Of a DNA stretch of 64,000 bases, positions 36,608-44,449 are shown in pieces. How positions within the stretch are numbered: position 1 is the first letter of the stretch; every line of letters begins with the position of its first letter. Where the stretch lies: the NCBI RefSeq assembly GCF_003049085.1, contig NZ_PIQX01000002.1, positions 62,001 through 126,000 of the forward strand. The letters run 5' to 3'. The notes below the pieces were generated by a model. That model did no database searches, was not told the DNA's origin, and was given only the letters and a program-made list of their open reading frames with translations. This DNA is from Campylobacter concisus (GTDB lineage Bacteria > Campylobacterota > Campylobacteria > Campylobacterales > Campylobacteraceae). Position numbers and translations under genes: made by a program.

Positions 36608-37366
36608 TTATTTAAATAGCCCTTTGATCTTCTCAAAAAGTGACTTTTTGCCAGTCTCTTCTTGCTTTATCGCCTCGCCAATCTGCTGCACCGCGGTCTG
36701 TGCGTAAATGATAGCGCCCTTTGGATCGCAGTTAAAGAGGTTTGAATATGAGCTTGATTTGTTTAGATCAAGAGGATTTGGCTCCACTACCTCAGTGGCC
36801 TCGAGCAGGCCTATTTCTAGCTCGAATGCGTAGTTTAGCGCATCTAAAAAGGCAGGTAAATTTTGAGCGTAAAAACCATCAATCGCCTCTTTTATCTCGC
36901 CACCTGCTTCATAGTCAGCCTTTAGTTTAGCTACGTTTTTAGCACTCACATAAGCGCCACAACAGTAGTTTTCGGTGATCTCATTATAAATTTCGCCACT
37001 AAATTTATCCAAAAACTCACTTGGTAAAATTTTTCGCCAGTTGCTAATGTAGTTTTTAAATTTCTCATTTTGCCGGGCCAAAGAGCTTAGTGCTGTGCCG
37101 CGAGTGTAGAAATATTTTCTAAAAAATCCTTGCGTGACGGCGATACAAAAGCCGTGAGTTTTGTTAAAAATTTCATCGTCTTTATACTGCAACGCAGCAC
37201 TTAGCGTATCTTTGTACTTTTGCGCGTAAAATTCCTCTACGCCAGCCTTACTAGCAAGCGCTAAAACCTCGTCAAATTTACCAGTCCTTGCAAGCTCAAG
37301 TGCCTCAAAATACCACTTTGAAATTTCATCTTCGCTAATAGCGTGATAGCTTATATCATAGCCCAT
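36608..37366 (-). CDS. Protein of unknown function, 252 residues
   Basis: I do not recognise a family. The protein is soluble and helical and starts [20 protein letters not shown], a pattern seen in DUF-type cytoplasmic proteins. It ends in a short Lys-rich helix. Three Cys occur, two of them adjacent (ENYCCGAY). It shares one base with the dehydrogenase gene upstream and ends 17 bp before yajQ, so it belongs to the same operon. Confidence 0.8.
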   Translation of the reverse strand: MGYDISYHAISEDEISKWYFEALELARTGKFDEVLALASKAGVEEFYAQKYKDTLSAALQYKDDEIFNKTHGFCIAVTQGFFRKYFYTRGTALSSLARQNEKFKNYISNWRKILPSEFLDKFSGEIYNEITENYCCGAYVSAKNVAKLKADYEAGGEIKEAIDGFYAQNLPAFLDALNYAFELEIGLLEATEVVEPNPLDLNKSSSYSNLFNCDPKGAIIYAQTAVQQIGEAIKQEETGKKSLFEKIKGLFK

Positions 37367-38301
37367 TACTTGCTCTCATTGATGAAATTTTCGATGTTTG
37401 CCACGATCTTTGTAATGAGTGTCTTTCTGGCCTCCAAGCTACCCCATGCTACGTGTGGCGTGATGAGTAGATTTTCTTTATTTTTTACATTTAAAAATGG
37501 GCTATTTTCGCTCATTGGCTCGCTTTCTAAAACGTCCGTACCAAAGCGTAAATTTCTCTCATCTATCGCCCTTGCCATAGCAGCTTCGTCTACTATGCCG
37601 CCGCGTCCTAAATTTAGCACTATCGCATCATCTTTTAGTAAATTTATCTCATTTGCGCCCAGTAAATTTCTAGTTTTTCCATTTAGCGGTGCGTGGATGC
37701 TGATGATGTCGCTGTTTTTTAGTAGCTCATCTAAGCTTTTTTGCTTAAATTCGCTATTTTTATTTGCTCCGCTTGTCGAGTAGTAGCTCACATTTGCGCC
37801 AAATGCACGCGCCACTGACGCCACGCTGCGTCCTATCTCGCCAAGTCCGATGATGCCAAATTCTTTGCCAGCGATCTCGCTGATATTTGCGCCAAGATAG
37901 GTAAAAATTTCACTCTTCACCCACTCTCCGCTTTTTACGTATTCATCATAAAATTTGATGCGATTTGTTAGCTCAAAAAGCATGGCAAATGTGTGCTGCA
38001 CGACACTTGCGGTTGAGTAGCCAGCGACGTTTTTAACAGCTATGTTTTTAGCTTTTGCATGCTCTAGATCGACATTATTCATCCCAGTTGCACTTATGCA
38101 GATAAGCTTTAAATTTGTCGCCTCCATCACGGCTTTGTCGATGATGACCTTGTTTGTGATGACGATATCAACGCCCTTTAGACGAGGCACGACCTCATCG
38201 CTTTTGGTTTTTTGGTAGCTGATAAACTCGCCAAATTTCTTAAAAACACTAAGATCTATGTTTTCTCCCAGCGTGGCCGCGTCTAAACAAACGATCTTCA
38301 T
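37366..38301 (-). CDS. D-2-hydroxyacid dehydrogenase, NAD-dependent
   Basis: The 311-residue enzyme has the family fold: an N-terminal substrate-binding part, the Rossmann motif GIIGLGEIGRSVASVARAFG (about residues 148-167), catalytic Arg in LNLGRGGIVDE, Glu in DVLESEPM and His in ITPHVAWGS. It most resembles the glycerate/hydroxypyruvate-type group. The substrate is not shown. Its start is 2 bp after the stop of the upstream gene. Confidence 0.92.
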   Translation of the reverse strand: MKIVCLDAATLGENIDLSVFKKFGEFISYQKTKSDEVVPRLKGVDIVITNKVIIDKAVMEATNLKLICISATGMNNVDLEHAKAKNIAVKNVAGYSTASVVQHTFAMLFELTNRIKFYDEYVKSGEWVKSEIFTYLGANISEIAGKEFGIIGLGEIGRSVASVARAFGANVSYYSTSGANKNSEFKQKSLDELLKNSDIISIHAPLNGKTRNLLGANEINLLKDDAIVLNLGRGGIVDEAAMARAIDERNLRFGTDVLESEPMSENSPFLNVKNKENLLITPHVAWGSLEARKTLITKIVANIENFINESK

Positions 38302-38303
38302 CT

Positions 38304-39485
38304 TTAGTCCTTAATGAAATGTCCTACAAATTTAGAGTAGTTATCTAAAATTTTGCCGCCCTTTCTATATCCAAGCGCACACGCTTCATAAGCGTAAAAT
38401 ACGCCTGCTTGGTAGTTATCGCCTCTTGCATCTTGATTAAACTCGTAAAATTCTTGATAGATAGCTTTATTTGAGTCGTATTCGCCCTCGTTACTTGCTA
38501 TTTGTGCGCCGTTTTCATCGTGTATCGAGACGTTTGCGCCCTCTCTACCAAATACCGGCTTTTTCACATATTTTTTGCCTTTTAGTGGCTCATTTGAGGT
38601 CTCAAGCAAGAGTGGATGCTTTGGATAAAGATCCCAAAGAATTTTTAAAATTCCTTTGCTTTGGAAAAGTAACGTGTAGGCTGGGTTTATGATGATGGCT
38701 TTTTGATTTTTGATGATATTTGAAAGTATAAGTGCTAGCTCGCCCTCATCGATCGCTATGCTCTCCCAAGGCACAAGCTTAAACCAGTACTCAAAATTTT
38801 CATCACCTTTAAAAATGCCTTCGTTATCGTCAAAAACGACCTCGTCAACGTAAGCAAAGTCTGTCTTAAAGCCAGCCTCTTTTGCGATGTATTGCAGCAA
38901 TTTCACGGTTTGCTCATCCTCGATACTACCAGCGATAGAGCTAAAGAGTATCCCCCAACCCTCGTAAACATCCTCAAAATTTACATTATCGTCACCAAGT
39001 GTGATAAGGCGTTTAAAATTTTGCTTTAGAGCTTCATAAAGGTTATTAAATTGTTCTGCTTCGTCCATATGATTTAGTTTTAGCATCGCCCACTGAATGA
39101 TCGCTGTCTCAAAAACTGCTGTTGGCGTATCGGCGTTAAATTCGATCAGTTTTATAGGCTTGCCATCGAGTCCGCCTGCAAGATCAAATCTACCATAAAG
39201 GTGCCAGTGAACGTCGTTTTCCCAGCTTTTTTTGATACTATCAACGAGATTAAATGGTATGCCTATCTCGTGAAAAAGGTTGTTGTCGATCACGTGTTGA
39301 GCGGCATTTACATACATATCATATAGCTCGTTTGCTGCTTCGTAGTAAGCATCCGCTTCACTTGCTTTTACCTGTACGATCTCATCTGCGATATATGAGC
39401 TGTTATCGTTATCTGTATGCCACGCAAAGCCGATCTTCTCCATAAATTCGTTGTTTAACGGAGTGATTTTTCTTAAATTTATCAT
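38304..39485 (-). CDS. Glutathionylspermidine synthase-like ATP-grasp protein
   Basis: The 393-residue protein matches the C-terminal synthetase domain of Gsp as found in YgiC/YjfC: LYGRFDLAGGLDGKPIKLIE (quoted in part), EFNADTPTAVFETA, KKPVFGREGANVSI and YQEFYEF. Stand-alone members are ATP-dependent ligases whose true substrates are unclear. The gene is coupled to a UPF0323 lipoprotein gene, as in C. jejuni Cj0372-Cj0371. Confidence 0.88.
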   Translation of the reverse strand: MINLRKITPLNNEFMEKIGFAWHTDNDNSSYIADEIVQVKASEADAYYEAANELYDMYVNAAQHVIDNNLFHEIGIPFNLVDSIKKSWENDVHWHLYGRFDLAGGLDGKPIKLIEFNADTPTAVFETAIIQWAMLKLNHMDEAEQFNNLYEALKQNFKRLITLGDDNVNFEDVYEGWGILFSSIAGSIEDEQTVKLLQYIAKEAGFKTDFAYVDEVVFDDNEGIFKGDENFEYWFKLVPWESIAIDEGELALILSNIIKNQKAIIINPAYTLLFQSKGILKILWDLYPKHPLLLETSNEPLKGKKYVKKPVFGREGANVSIHDENGAQIASNEGEYDSNKAIYQEFYEFNQDARGDNYQAGVFYAYEACALGYRKGGKILDNYSKFVGHFIKD

Positions 39486-39487
39486 TT

Positions 39488-40105
39488 TCAGCCTCCAAAG
39501 CTTGATGAGCTAGAGCTTGACTTTGAGCCACCACCGAAAAATCCACTCTTGCCGCCACTGCTTCTTGCAGCAGAATTTGCCGCCTTTTGCTTGTTAAAGC
39601 TATCAACGCTTCTTGTGTATGCGCTTGGATTTTTGTAAGAATTTTGACGAGTAGCTTGGAAATTTTGATTTCCAAAAAGCTTGCTACCTATCCAGCTACC
39701 AAGTATCGCGCCAGCAGCTGAGGCAAGTATCGTCTCACCAAGACTTAGCCCACCGCTACTTAGCTGTGCGTCACTCGTTTTTGTTAAATTTGAAGTGCCA
39801 TTGTCGATATTTGCGTTTGCTTGAGCTAGGAGCTTATCGATCTCGTCTTTGCTTAGCACACGCTCAGTACCGTTTATATCTTTTAGCACAACTCTAGTTT
39901 CAGTACTTGGATACTCTTCTAAAATTTTATAAACTCCAGGCGCGCTCTCTTCGATAATGACAAAGGCGCCATTTTTTTGTGCAACTTCATTTAGTGCGTT
40001 TTCATCACCGCCATTGTTATTGCCACAACCAGCAAGGCCAGCCATAACGATCGCACCAAATCCGCCTACCGCAGCATAAGTAGCTATTTTTTTAATGTGT
40101 TTCAT
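39488..40105 (-). CDS. UPF0323 family lipoprotein
   Basis: The 205-residue protein has a lipoprotein signal peptide with lipobox LAGC (Cys at about residue 27), a short conserved domain (ESAPGVYKILEEYPS, RVVLKDINGTERVLS), a glycine-rich helix (LASAAGAILGSWIG) and a Ser/Gly-rich tail. The C. jejuni homologue Cj0371 has been linked to motility and virulence; the function is not settled. It overlaps the upstream HTH gene by 4 bp. Confidence 0.9.
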   Translation of the reverse strand: MKHIKKIATYAAVGGFGAIVMAGLAGCGNNNGGDENALNEVAQKNGAFVIIEESAPGVYKILEEYPSTETRVVLKDINGTERVLSKDEIDKLLAQANANIDNGTSNLTKTSDAQLSSGGLSLGETILASAAGAILGSWIGSKLFGNQNFQATRQNSYKNPSAYTRSVDSFNKQKAANSAARSSGGKSGFFGGGSKSSSSSSSFGG

Positions 40106-40734
40106 ATCTCTCCTATCAACTCTTTTAAATTTTTATGTCTTCTAACAAGTATCACACCTCGTTTAAATTTTATAAATTTTGAGTGGTGTATCGCTTTTAT
40201 TATCTTTTCACTGGCTTTTTTCGTTGCCTTTGGCTTTAGATTTAGCTCCTTTAAAAATTCACTTAAATTTATCCATTTTGACTCATTTTCTATCTCGGCC
40301 TCTATCGCTTCGTTATTTGGCATATCGTCATTTTTTTGTGCTAAAAGCGGCCTTTGCATGGTATTTAGAAACTGCATGAGCTTTTCATCTCTATCTTTAT
40401 AAATTTGCAAAATTTCATTTTTTCGCTCGATTAGCATCTGCTCCTTTTCTTTAAAAAGCCTATCTTTATCAGCCTGTAAGTTTAAATTTAAGCTCTTTAG
40501 CTCGCTTAACTCATTTAGCAAATAATTTACAAACTCATCATTTTGGGATTTAGTTTTTGTACTTTTTGGAGTGGATTTTGTGGCTTTTTCGCTACTTGGT
40601 TTCTCATCAAGGATGACAAATTTTATGCCATTTTCAATGACTGTATTTATCGAACCACGGCGGATTCTATTATAGACTGCTTCTTTTGTTATGCCTAAAA
40701 TTTCTGCAGCTTCGTTTATAGCTAGCTTTTGCAT
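40102..40734 (-). CDS. Helix-turn-helix protein with coiled coil
   Basis: The N-terminus (INEAAEILGITKEAVYNRI) is an excisionase/MerR-like helix-turn-helix. A Glu/Lys-rich coiled coil (about residues 65-125) follows and then a basic C-terminal part with a second possible HTH (LKELNLKPKATKKASEKI). It looks like a DNA-binding regulator or partition-type protein of 210 residues. It overlaps the UPF0323 gene by 4 bp and could regulate that operon; this is inference. Confidence 0.75.
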   Translation of the reverse strand: MQKLAINEAAEILGITKEAVYNRIRRGSINTVIENGIKFVILDEKPSSEKATKSTPKSTKTKSQNDEFVNYLLNELSELKSLNLNLQADKDRLFKEKEQMLIERKNEILQIYKDRDEKLMQFLNTMQRPLLAQKNDDMPNNEAIEAEIENESKWINLSEFLKELNLKPKATKKASEKIIKAIHHSKFIKFKRGVILVRRHKNLKELIGEI

Positions 40735-40805
40735 CGAATTTCCGTTTAAAATAAAATAAAAAATTTGCTTTGATTATAAAAAAATAAGGCTAAAAGAAGA
40801 GTTAA

Positions 40806-40830
40806 ACAAAGAGAGCAAAGCCCTCTTTGT
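40806..40830 (-). terminator. Hairpin terminator downstream of rpsU
   Basis: On the minus-strand RNA an 11-bp stem (ACAAAGAGGGC with GCUCUCUUUGU, one G-U pair) closes a 3-base loop, 8 bp past the rpsU stop, and is followed by UUAACUC. The plus-strand RNA has an A-C mismatch instead, so it favours the minus strand. Confidence 0.65.
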
Positions 40831-40837
40831 CTTGGTT

Positions 40838-41050
40838 TTAGAGTCTTGACTCGTAGCGTCTAAGCATATAAAGACGTTTAAGCATTTTCTTGCGAGCTGC
40901 AATTTTTTGTTTTTTGCGGATCTCAGTTTTAGGCTCAAAGAAGCGTCTAGCTCTTGCTTCAGTTACTACTAAGTTACGGTCAGTTTGTTTTTTAAACTTT
41001 CTGTAACCCTCGTCAAATGACTCGTTAGGATGTACCTTAATACCAGGCAA
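40838..41050 (-). CDS. rpsU: 30S ribosomal protein S21
   Basis: S21 takes part in start-site recognition on the 30S subunit. The 70-residue basic protein matches C. jejuni S21 almost throughout ([18 protein letters not shown], then [15 protein letters not shown] and [13 protein letters not shown]). The family starts directly before PGIKV, so the start is TTG at 41048-41050; two GTG codons further up would add four residues. It diverges from ccoG. Confidence 0.93.
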   Translation of the reverse strand: MPGIKVHPNESFDEGYRKFKKQTDRNLVVTEARARRFFEPKTEIRKKQKIAARKKMLKRLYMLRRYESRL

Positions 41051-41085
41051 CGTCCTCACCACCTTTCAGATTAAAATAAGCCGTG

Positions 41086-41091
41086 AGTATA
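41086..41091 (-). promoter_or_regulatory. -10 box for rpsU
   Basis: On the minus strand TATACT lies about 36 bp before the rpsU start. No -35 match is seen at the right distance. Confidence 0.45.
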
Positions 41092-41157
41092 GTTTAATTT
41101 TCATAAATTTAAGCTTTTAACTATTTTTTTTTAAAACTCTTTTAATGCCATAAGCTT

Positions 41158-41163
41158 TATAAT
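41158..41163 (+). promoter_or_regulatory. -10 box for ccoG
   Basis: TATAAT lies 25 bp before the ccoG ATG, with an AAAAAGG ribosome site at 41176-41182 between them. T/A-rich periodic DNA upstream is usual for Campylobacter promoters. Confidence 0.55.
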
Positions 41164-41188
41164 CATAAAATTTCAAAAAAGGCTTATT

Positions 41189-42514
41189 ATGTCAAAGGAT
41201 TTTCATCTTAGCTACGCCAAGAGGCGTTACATTTTTTTTGCCTGTATCACGCTATTTGTCTTTGTTTTGCCATTTATCAGGGTAAATGACGCGCAGCTAT
41301 TTTTGCTAAGTTTTGATAAAAGTAGAGTTGATCTATTTTTTACAAAATTTGATATGCAAGAGCTTTATTTGCTGCCATTTTTATTTATCATTTTGTTCTT
41401 AAGTATATTTTTCCTAACAACACTTGCAGGGCGCGTTTGGTGCGGTTGGAGCTGTCCGCAAACTATTTTTAGAACGATATTTCGTGACCTTTTGCAAACT
41501 AAAATTTTAAAGATCAGAAAAAATATCCAAAATAAGCAAAATGAGCCAAAAGGACAAATTTTAAAGCGTGCTTTAGCAGTTGGAATTTGGTGCGTTTTAG
41601 CTCTTGTTATTTCGGCAAATTTTTTATGGTATTTTGTGCCACCGCTTGATTTTTTTGCTTATTTAAAAGAGCCAAGCGAACACGAAGTTTTGCTTGCATT
41701 TTGGCTTGTTATCGCTATTTGGTTAGTTTATGATGTCATCATTTTAAAAGAAAATTTTTGCATTTATGTCTGTCCTTACGCTAGGGTGCAATCAGTGATG
41801 TTTGATAACGATACGATCCAAGTTATTTACAATCAAAAAAGAGGCGGCGTAATCTATAATGGAAAAGAGAAATTTAAAAAACCAAAAGAAGAGGGCGCGC
41901 TGTGTACTGGCTGCGAGGCGTGCGTAAGAGTATGCCCAACGCACATTGATATAAGAAAAGGTATGCAGCTTGAATGTATAAATTGTCTAGAGTGTAGCGA
42001 TGCTTGCGCTAAGGTGATGAAGCATTTTGATGAAAGCTCGCTTATTGAGTGGAGAAGTATAAATTCTATAAAAGAGCAAAAAAGAGTCAAAATTTTACGC
42101 TTTAGAACGGTTGCTTATCTTGTCATTTTGGGTATTGTCTTAACAGCTGGGGTATTAATGAGTGGCAAAAAAGAAAGCATGCTTTTAAACATAAATAGAA
42201 CAAGTGAGCTTTATAAAATTTTACATGAAAATGAAGTCGAAAATTCTTACGTATTTTTGGTGCAAAACACACAAAATAAAGAGCACGCCTTTTACTTTGA
42301 AGTAGATGATAAGAATATAGAAATTTCTCGTCCAAATAAGCCATTTATATTAAAAGCTGGTGTAAAACAACGAGTCATCGTCACATTAAAATCAAAAAAT
42401 GAAAATTTAAGCGATAAAGATCTTTTAAAACATATAAATATAAAAGCCTACGCTACTGACGAGCCAGCTATCAGTGTGCAAAGGCAAAGTACTTTTATCT
42501 ATCCTAAAAGATGA
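41189..42514 (+). CDS. ccoG: Cytochrome c oxidase accessory protein CcoG (RdxA/FixG)
   Basis: CcoG is an integral membrane ferredoxin needed for copper handling in assembly of cbb3 oxidase. The 441 residues include membrane helices near 16-35, 62-85, 130-150 and 165-180, conserved Cys in GRVWCGWSCPQT and CIYVCPYAR, two ferredoxin motifs (CTGCEACVRVCP and CINCLECSDAC) and a last helix near 310, then a periplasmic Ig-like C-terminal domain. In C. jejuni it also lies next to cmeR (Cj0369c). Confidence 0.93.
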   Translation: MSKDFHLSYAKRRYIFFACITLFVFVLPFIRVNDAQLFLLSFDKSRVDLFFTKFDMQELYLLPFLFIILFLSIFFLTTLAGRVWCGWSCPQTIFRTIFRDLLQTKILKIRKNIQNKQNEPKGQILKRALAVGIWCVLALVISANFLWYFVPPLDFFAYLKEPSEHEVLLAFWLVIAIWLVYDVIILKENFCIYVCPYARVQSVMFDNDTIQVIYNQKRGGVIYNGKEKFKKPKEEGALCTGCEACVRVCPTHIDIRKGMQLECINCLECSDACAKVMKHFDESSLIEWRSINSIKEQKRVKILRFRTVAYLVILGIVLTAGVLMSGKKESMLLNINRTSELYKILHENEVENSYVFLVQNTQNKEHAFYFEVDDKNIEISRPNKPFILKAGVKQRVIVTLKSKNENLSDKDLLKHINIKAYATDEPAISVQRQSTFIYPKR

Positions 42515-42544
42515 TAAAATGGCAAAAATTTAACAGGAAGCAAG

Positions 42545-43170
42545 ATGGCAATATCAGAAAAGGGTAAAAAAGATACGAACTTATCGTAAAAACAGCACTT
42601 GAGCTATTTTTAGAAAAAGGATACGAAAAGACAAGTTTAAGCGATATCGTAGCGATAAGTGGCGGATCGCTTTCTAGCATTTATACATTTTTTGAGAACA
42701 AAGAGGGGCTTTTTGAGGCGATCGTTGAGCAAGAGATAGATAGCCTTATAAAAGAGATCGATGAGAAAATAGATCTTAAAATTTCTCATAGCTTGGAGGA
42801 ATTTTTAACCAAATTTGCAACCATAATATTTTCTATTACTTGCAGCAAAAGGCATATCTCTCTTGGTAGGATAATGATGAGTGAGGGTTCTAAGAATGGT
42901 GGCAAACTTGGTAAGACATTTTTGGATCAAATTTTAAAAAAGATCGATCTTGTGCTTATAAATTTCTTTGAAAGAGATGAGGTAAAAGCCAAACTTGATT
43001 CAAAATTTTCAGCCAAATTTGCTGCAAAGTACTTTATACAAAGTGTGATTGGAGCTTATTACTACGATTCGCTTTTGATAAATGAAGAGCCAAAGCTTAG
43101 TGAAAAAGAACGTAAAAAGCATGTTGGCTTGTGTGTTGAGTTGTTTTTGAATGGAATTAGTAAAAAATAA
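42545..43170 (+). pseudogene. cmeR: cmeR, TetR repressor gene with a frameshift
   Basis: A good start (ATG at 42545 with AGGAAG upstream) leads into MAISEKGKK and then stops at 42587-42589. One extra A in the six-A tract at 42566-42571 would join it to the frame at 42574, restoring a 208-residue TetR protein: YELIVKTALELFLEKGYEKT, then the HTH SLSDIVAISGGSLSSIYTFF and NKEGLFEAI. By position and sequence this is CmeR, the local repressor of cmeABC. The rest is intact, so the lesion is recent, phase-variable, or a sequencing error. Confidence 0.85.
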
Positions 43171-43172
43171 AA

Positions 43173-43201
43173 TTGACTTTTTATTTGTTTTCTAATAGAA
43201 T
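43173..43201 (+). promoter_or_regulatory. Promoter of cmeABC
   Basis: TTGACT (43173-43178) and TAGAAT (43196-43201) are 17 bp apart, placing the transcript start near 43208 and just before the predicted CmeR operator. Confidence 0.6.
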
Positions 43202-43214
43202 CGAAAACTTTAAA

Positions 43215-43238
43215 TTTTTGTAACAATTATTACAAAAA
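43215..43238. promoter_or_regulatory. Predicted CmeR operator
   Basis: A perfect inverted repeat has arms TTTTTGTAA (43215-43223) and TTACAAAAA (43230-43238) with 6 bp between. Its core TGTAA-N6-TTACA (16 bp, 43219-43234) has the layout I recall for the C. jejuni CmeR box. It is 41 bp before cmeA. Confidence 0.75.
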
Positions 43239-43278
43239 CTAAATATGATATTAAAATTTAAAATTAAGAGAGGTTTTT

Positions 43279-44439
43279 ATGGCAAATTTTAAAAGTGCTC
43301 TTGTGCTTTCGGTTGCAGTTTTATTTCTAAGTGGTTGTTTCGAAAATAAAGAGAATAAAGCGGCAGCAGGTCGCCAGATGCCACTATCTCATGTGGATAT
43401 TTTTATCGCACAAAAAACAGACATACCTATTAGTTTTGATTACACCGCAACGGTTGTAAGTAGTCAAGATGTTATTATCTATCCAAAAGTTGGCGGAACT
43501 ATCATAAAGCAGTTTTTCAAGCCAGGAAGTAAAGTAAAAGCGGGCGATAAGTTATTTTTGATAGATCCAGAAAAATATCAAGCTAGCTTTGACTCACTTG
43601 ATGCCTCTGTTGGCGTAGCAAATGCAAATTTAAAAAATGCCGAGACTGAGTTTAAAAGAATTTCTGCCCTTTATAAGAAAAATGCAGTCTCTCAAAAAGA
43701 CTACGACGCAGCAGTTGCAGCCTATGACATTGCAAATGCGAATTTAGTAAGCGCAAAAGCAAATTTAAAAAATGCGAAAATAGATCTAGGATACACGACT
43801 ATTACAGCGCCATTTGACGGTGTAGTGGGTGATAACCAAGTAGATGTTGGCTCACTTGTCATAGCAAACCAAACAAAGCTTGTAAGACTTACAAAAATAA
43901 ATCCTATTGAAGCAGAATTTTATATCGCCGATGTGGATAATCTAACTAGAAAGACAAATTTGGATAACGGCTCATGGCAACAGTTAAATAGTGAAGCTGT
44001 TTTAAGCGTCAATGGCGAAAATTTTAATGGTAAAGTAAAATTTATAGATAGTGTCGTAAATACCGCAACTGGCAGCGTTTTGGCAAAGGCTAGCTTTGAT
44101 AACAGCGAGGGTAAAATTTTACCAGGTGCGTTTGGTCATATAAAGATGAGTGGCTTTGTTCAAAAAAATGCCTTTAACATCCCACAAGTTGCCCTTCAAC
44201 AAAGCGCTACAAACTCTTATGTTTTAGTCGTAAAAGATGGCAAAGTAAGCCAAAAAAATGTAAAAATAGGATATCAAACAAAAAATATGGTAGCAGTCAC
44301 TGAAGGTCTTGAAGATGGCGATAAGATAATCGTTAATAACTTCCTTAAAATCGGAGTTGGTGCACCAGTTGAAACTGATAAAGACCTAAGTGCAGAATTT
44401 ATAAATGGCAAAGATGCAAACGCTACAAGTAGCAAGTAA
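43279..44439 (+). CDS. cmeA: CmeA, periplasmic adaptor of the CmeABC efflux pump
   Basis: The 386-residue lipoprotein (lipobox LSGC, Cys20) bridges the RND pump and the outer membrane channel. It shows the adaptor layout: barrel-sandwich halves (IYPKVGGTIIKQFFKPGSKV and GYTTITAPFDGVVGDNQVDV), a helical hairpin between (about 95-160), a beta-barrel and the membrane-proximal domain. AAGAGAGG precedes the ATG. Expected to be repressed by CmeR through the upstream operator. Confidence 0.94.
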   Translation: MANFKSALVLSVAVLFLSGCFENKENKAAAGRQMPLSHVDIFIAQKTDIPISFDYTATVVSSQDVIIYPKVGGTIIKQFFKPGSKVKAGDKLFLIDPEKYQASFDSLDASVGVANANLKNAETEFKRISALYKKNAVSQKDYDAAVAAYDIANANLVSAKANLKNAKIDLGYTTITAPFDGVVGDNQVDVGSLVIANQTKLVRLTKINPIEAEFYIADVDNLTRKTNLDNGSWQQLNSEAVLSVNGENFNGKVKFIDSVVNTATGSVLAKASFDNSEGKILPGAFGHIKMSGFVQKNAFNIPQVALQQSATNSYVLVVKDGKVSQKNVKIGYQTKNMVAVTEGLEDGDKIIVNNFLKIGVGAPVETDKDLSAEFINGKDANATSSK

Positions 44440-44449
44440 AGGCAGATAG

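Noticed and set aside
36049-36615. 188-codon hydrophobic frame opposite yajQ
   Set aside because: Its Ser/Leu/Phe-rich content is the usual complement of Lys/Glu-rich coding DNA; yajQ on the other strand is certain.
42793-43170. A separate 125-residue gene starting with TTG at 42793
   Set aside because: It is only the 3' part of the frameshifted cmeR; the same frame continues upstream through the TetR helix-turn-helix to 42574.
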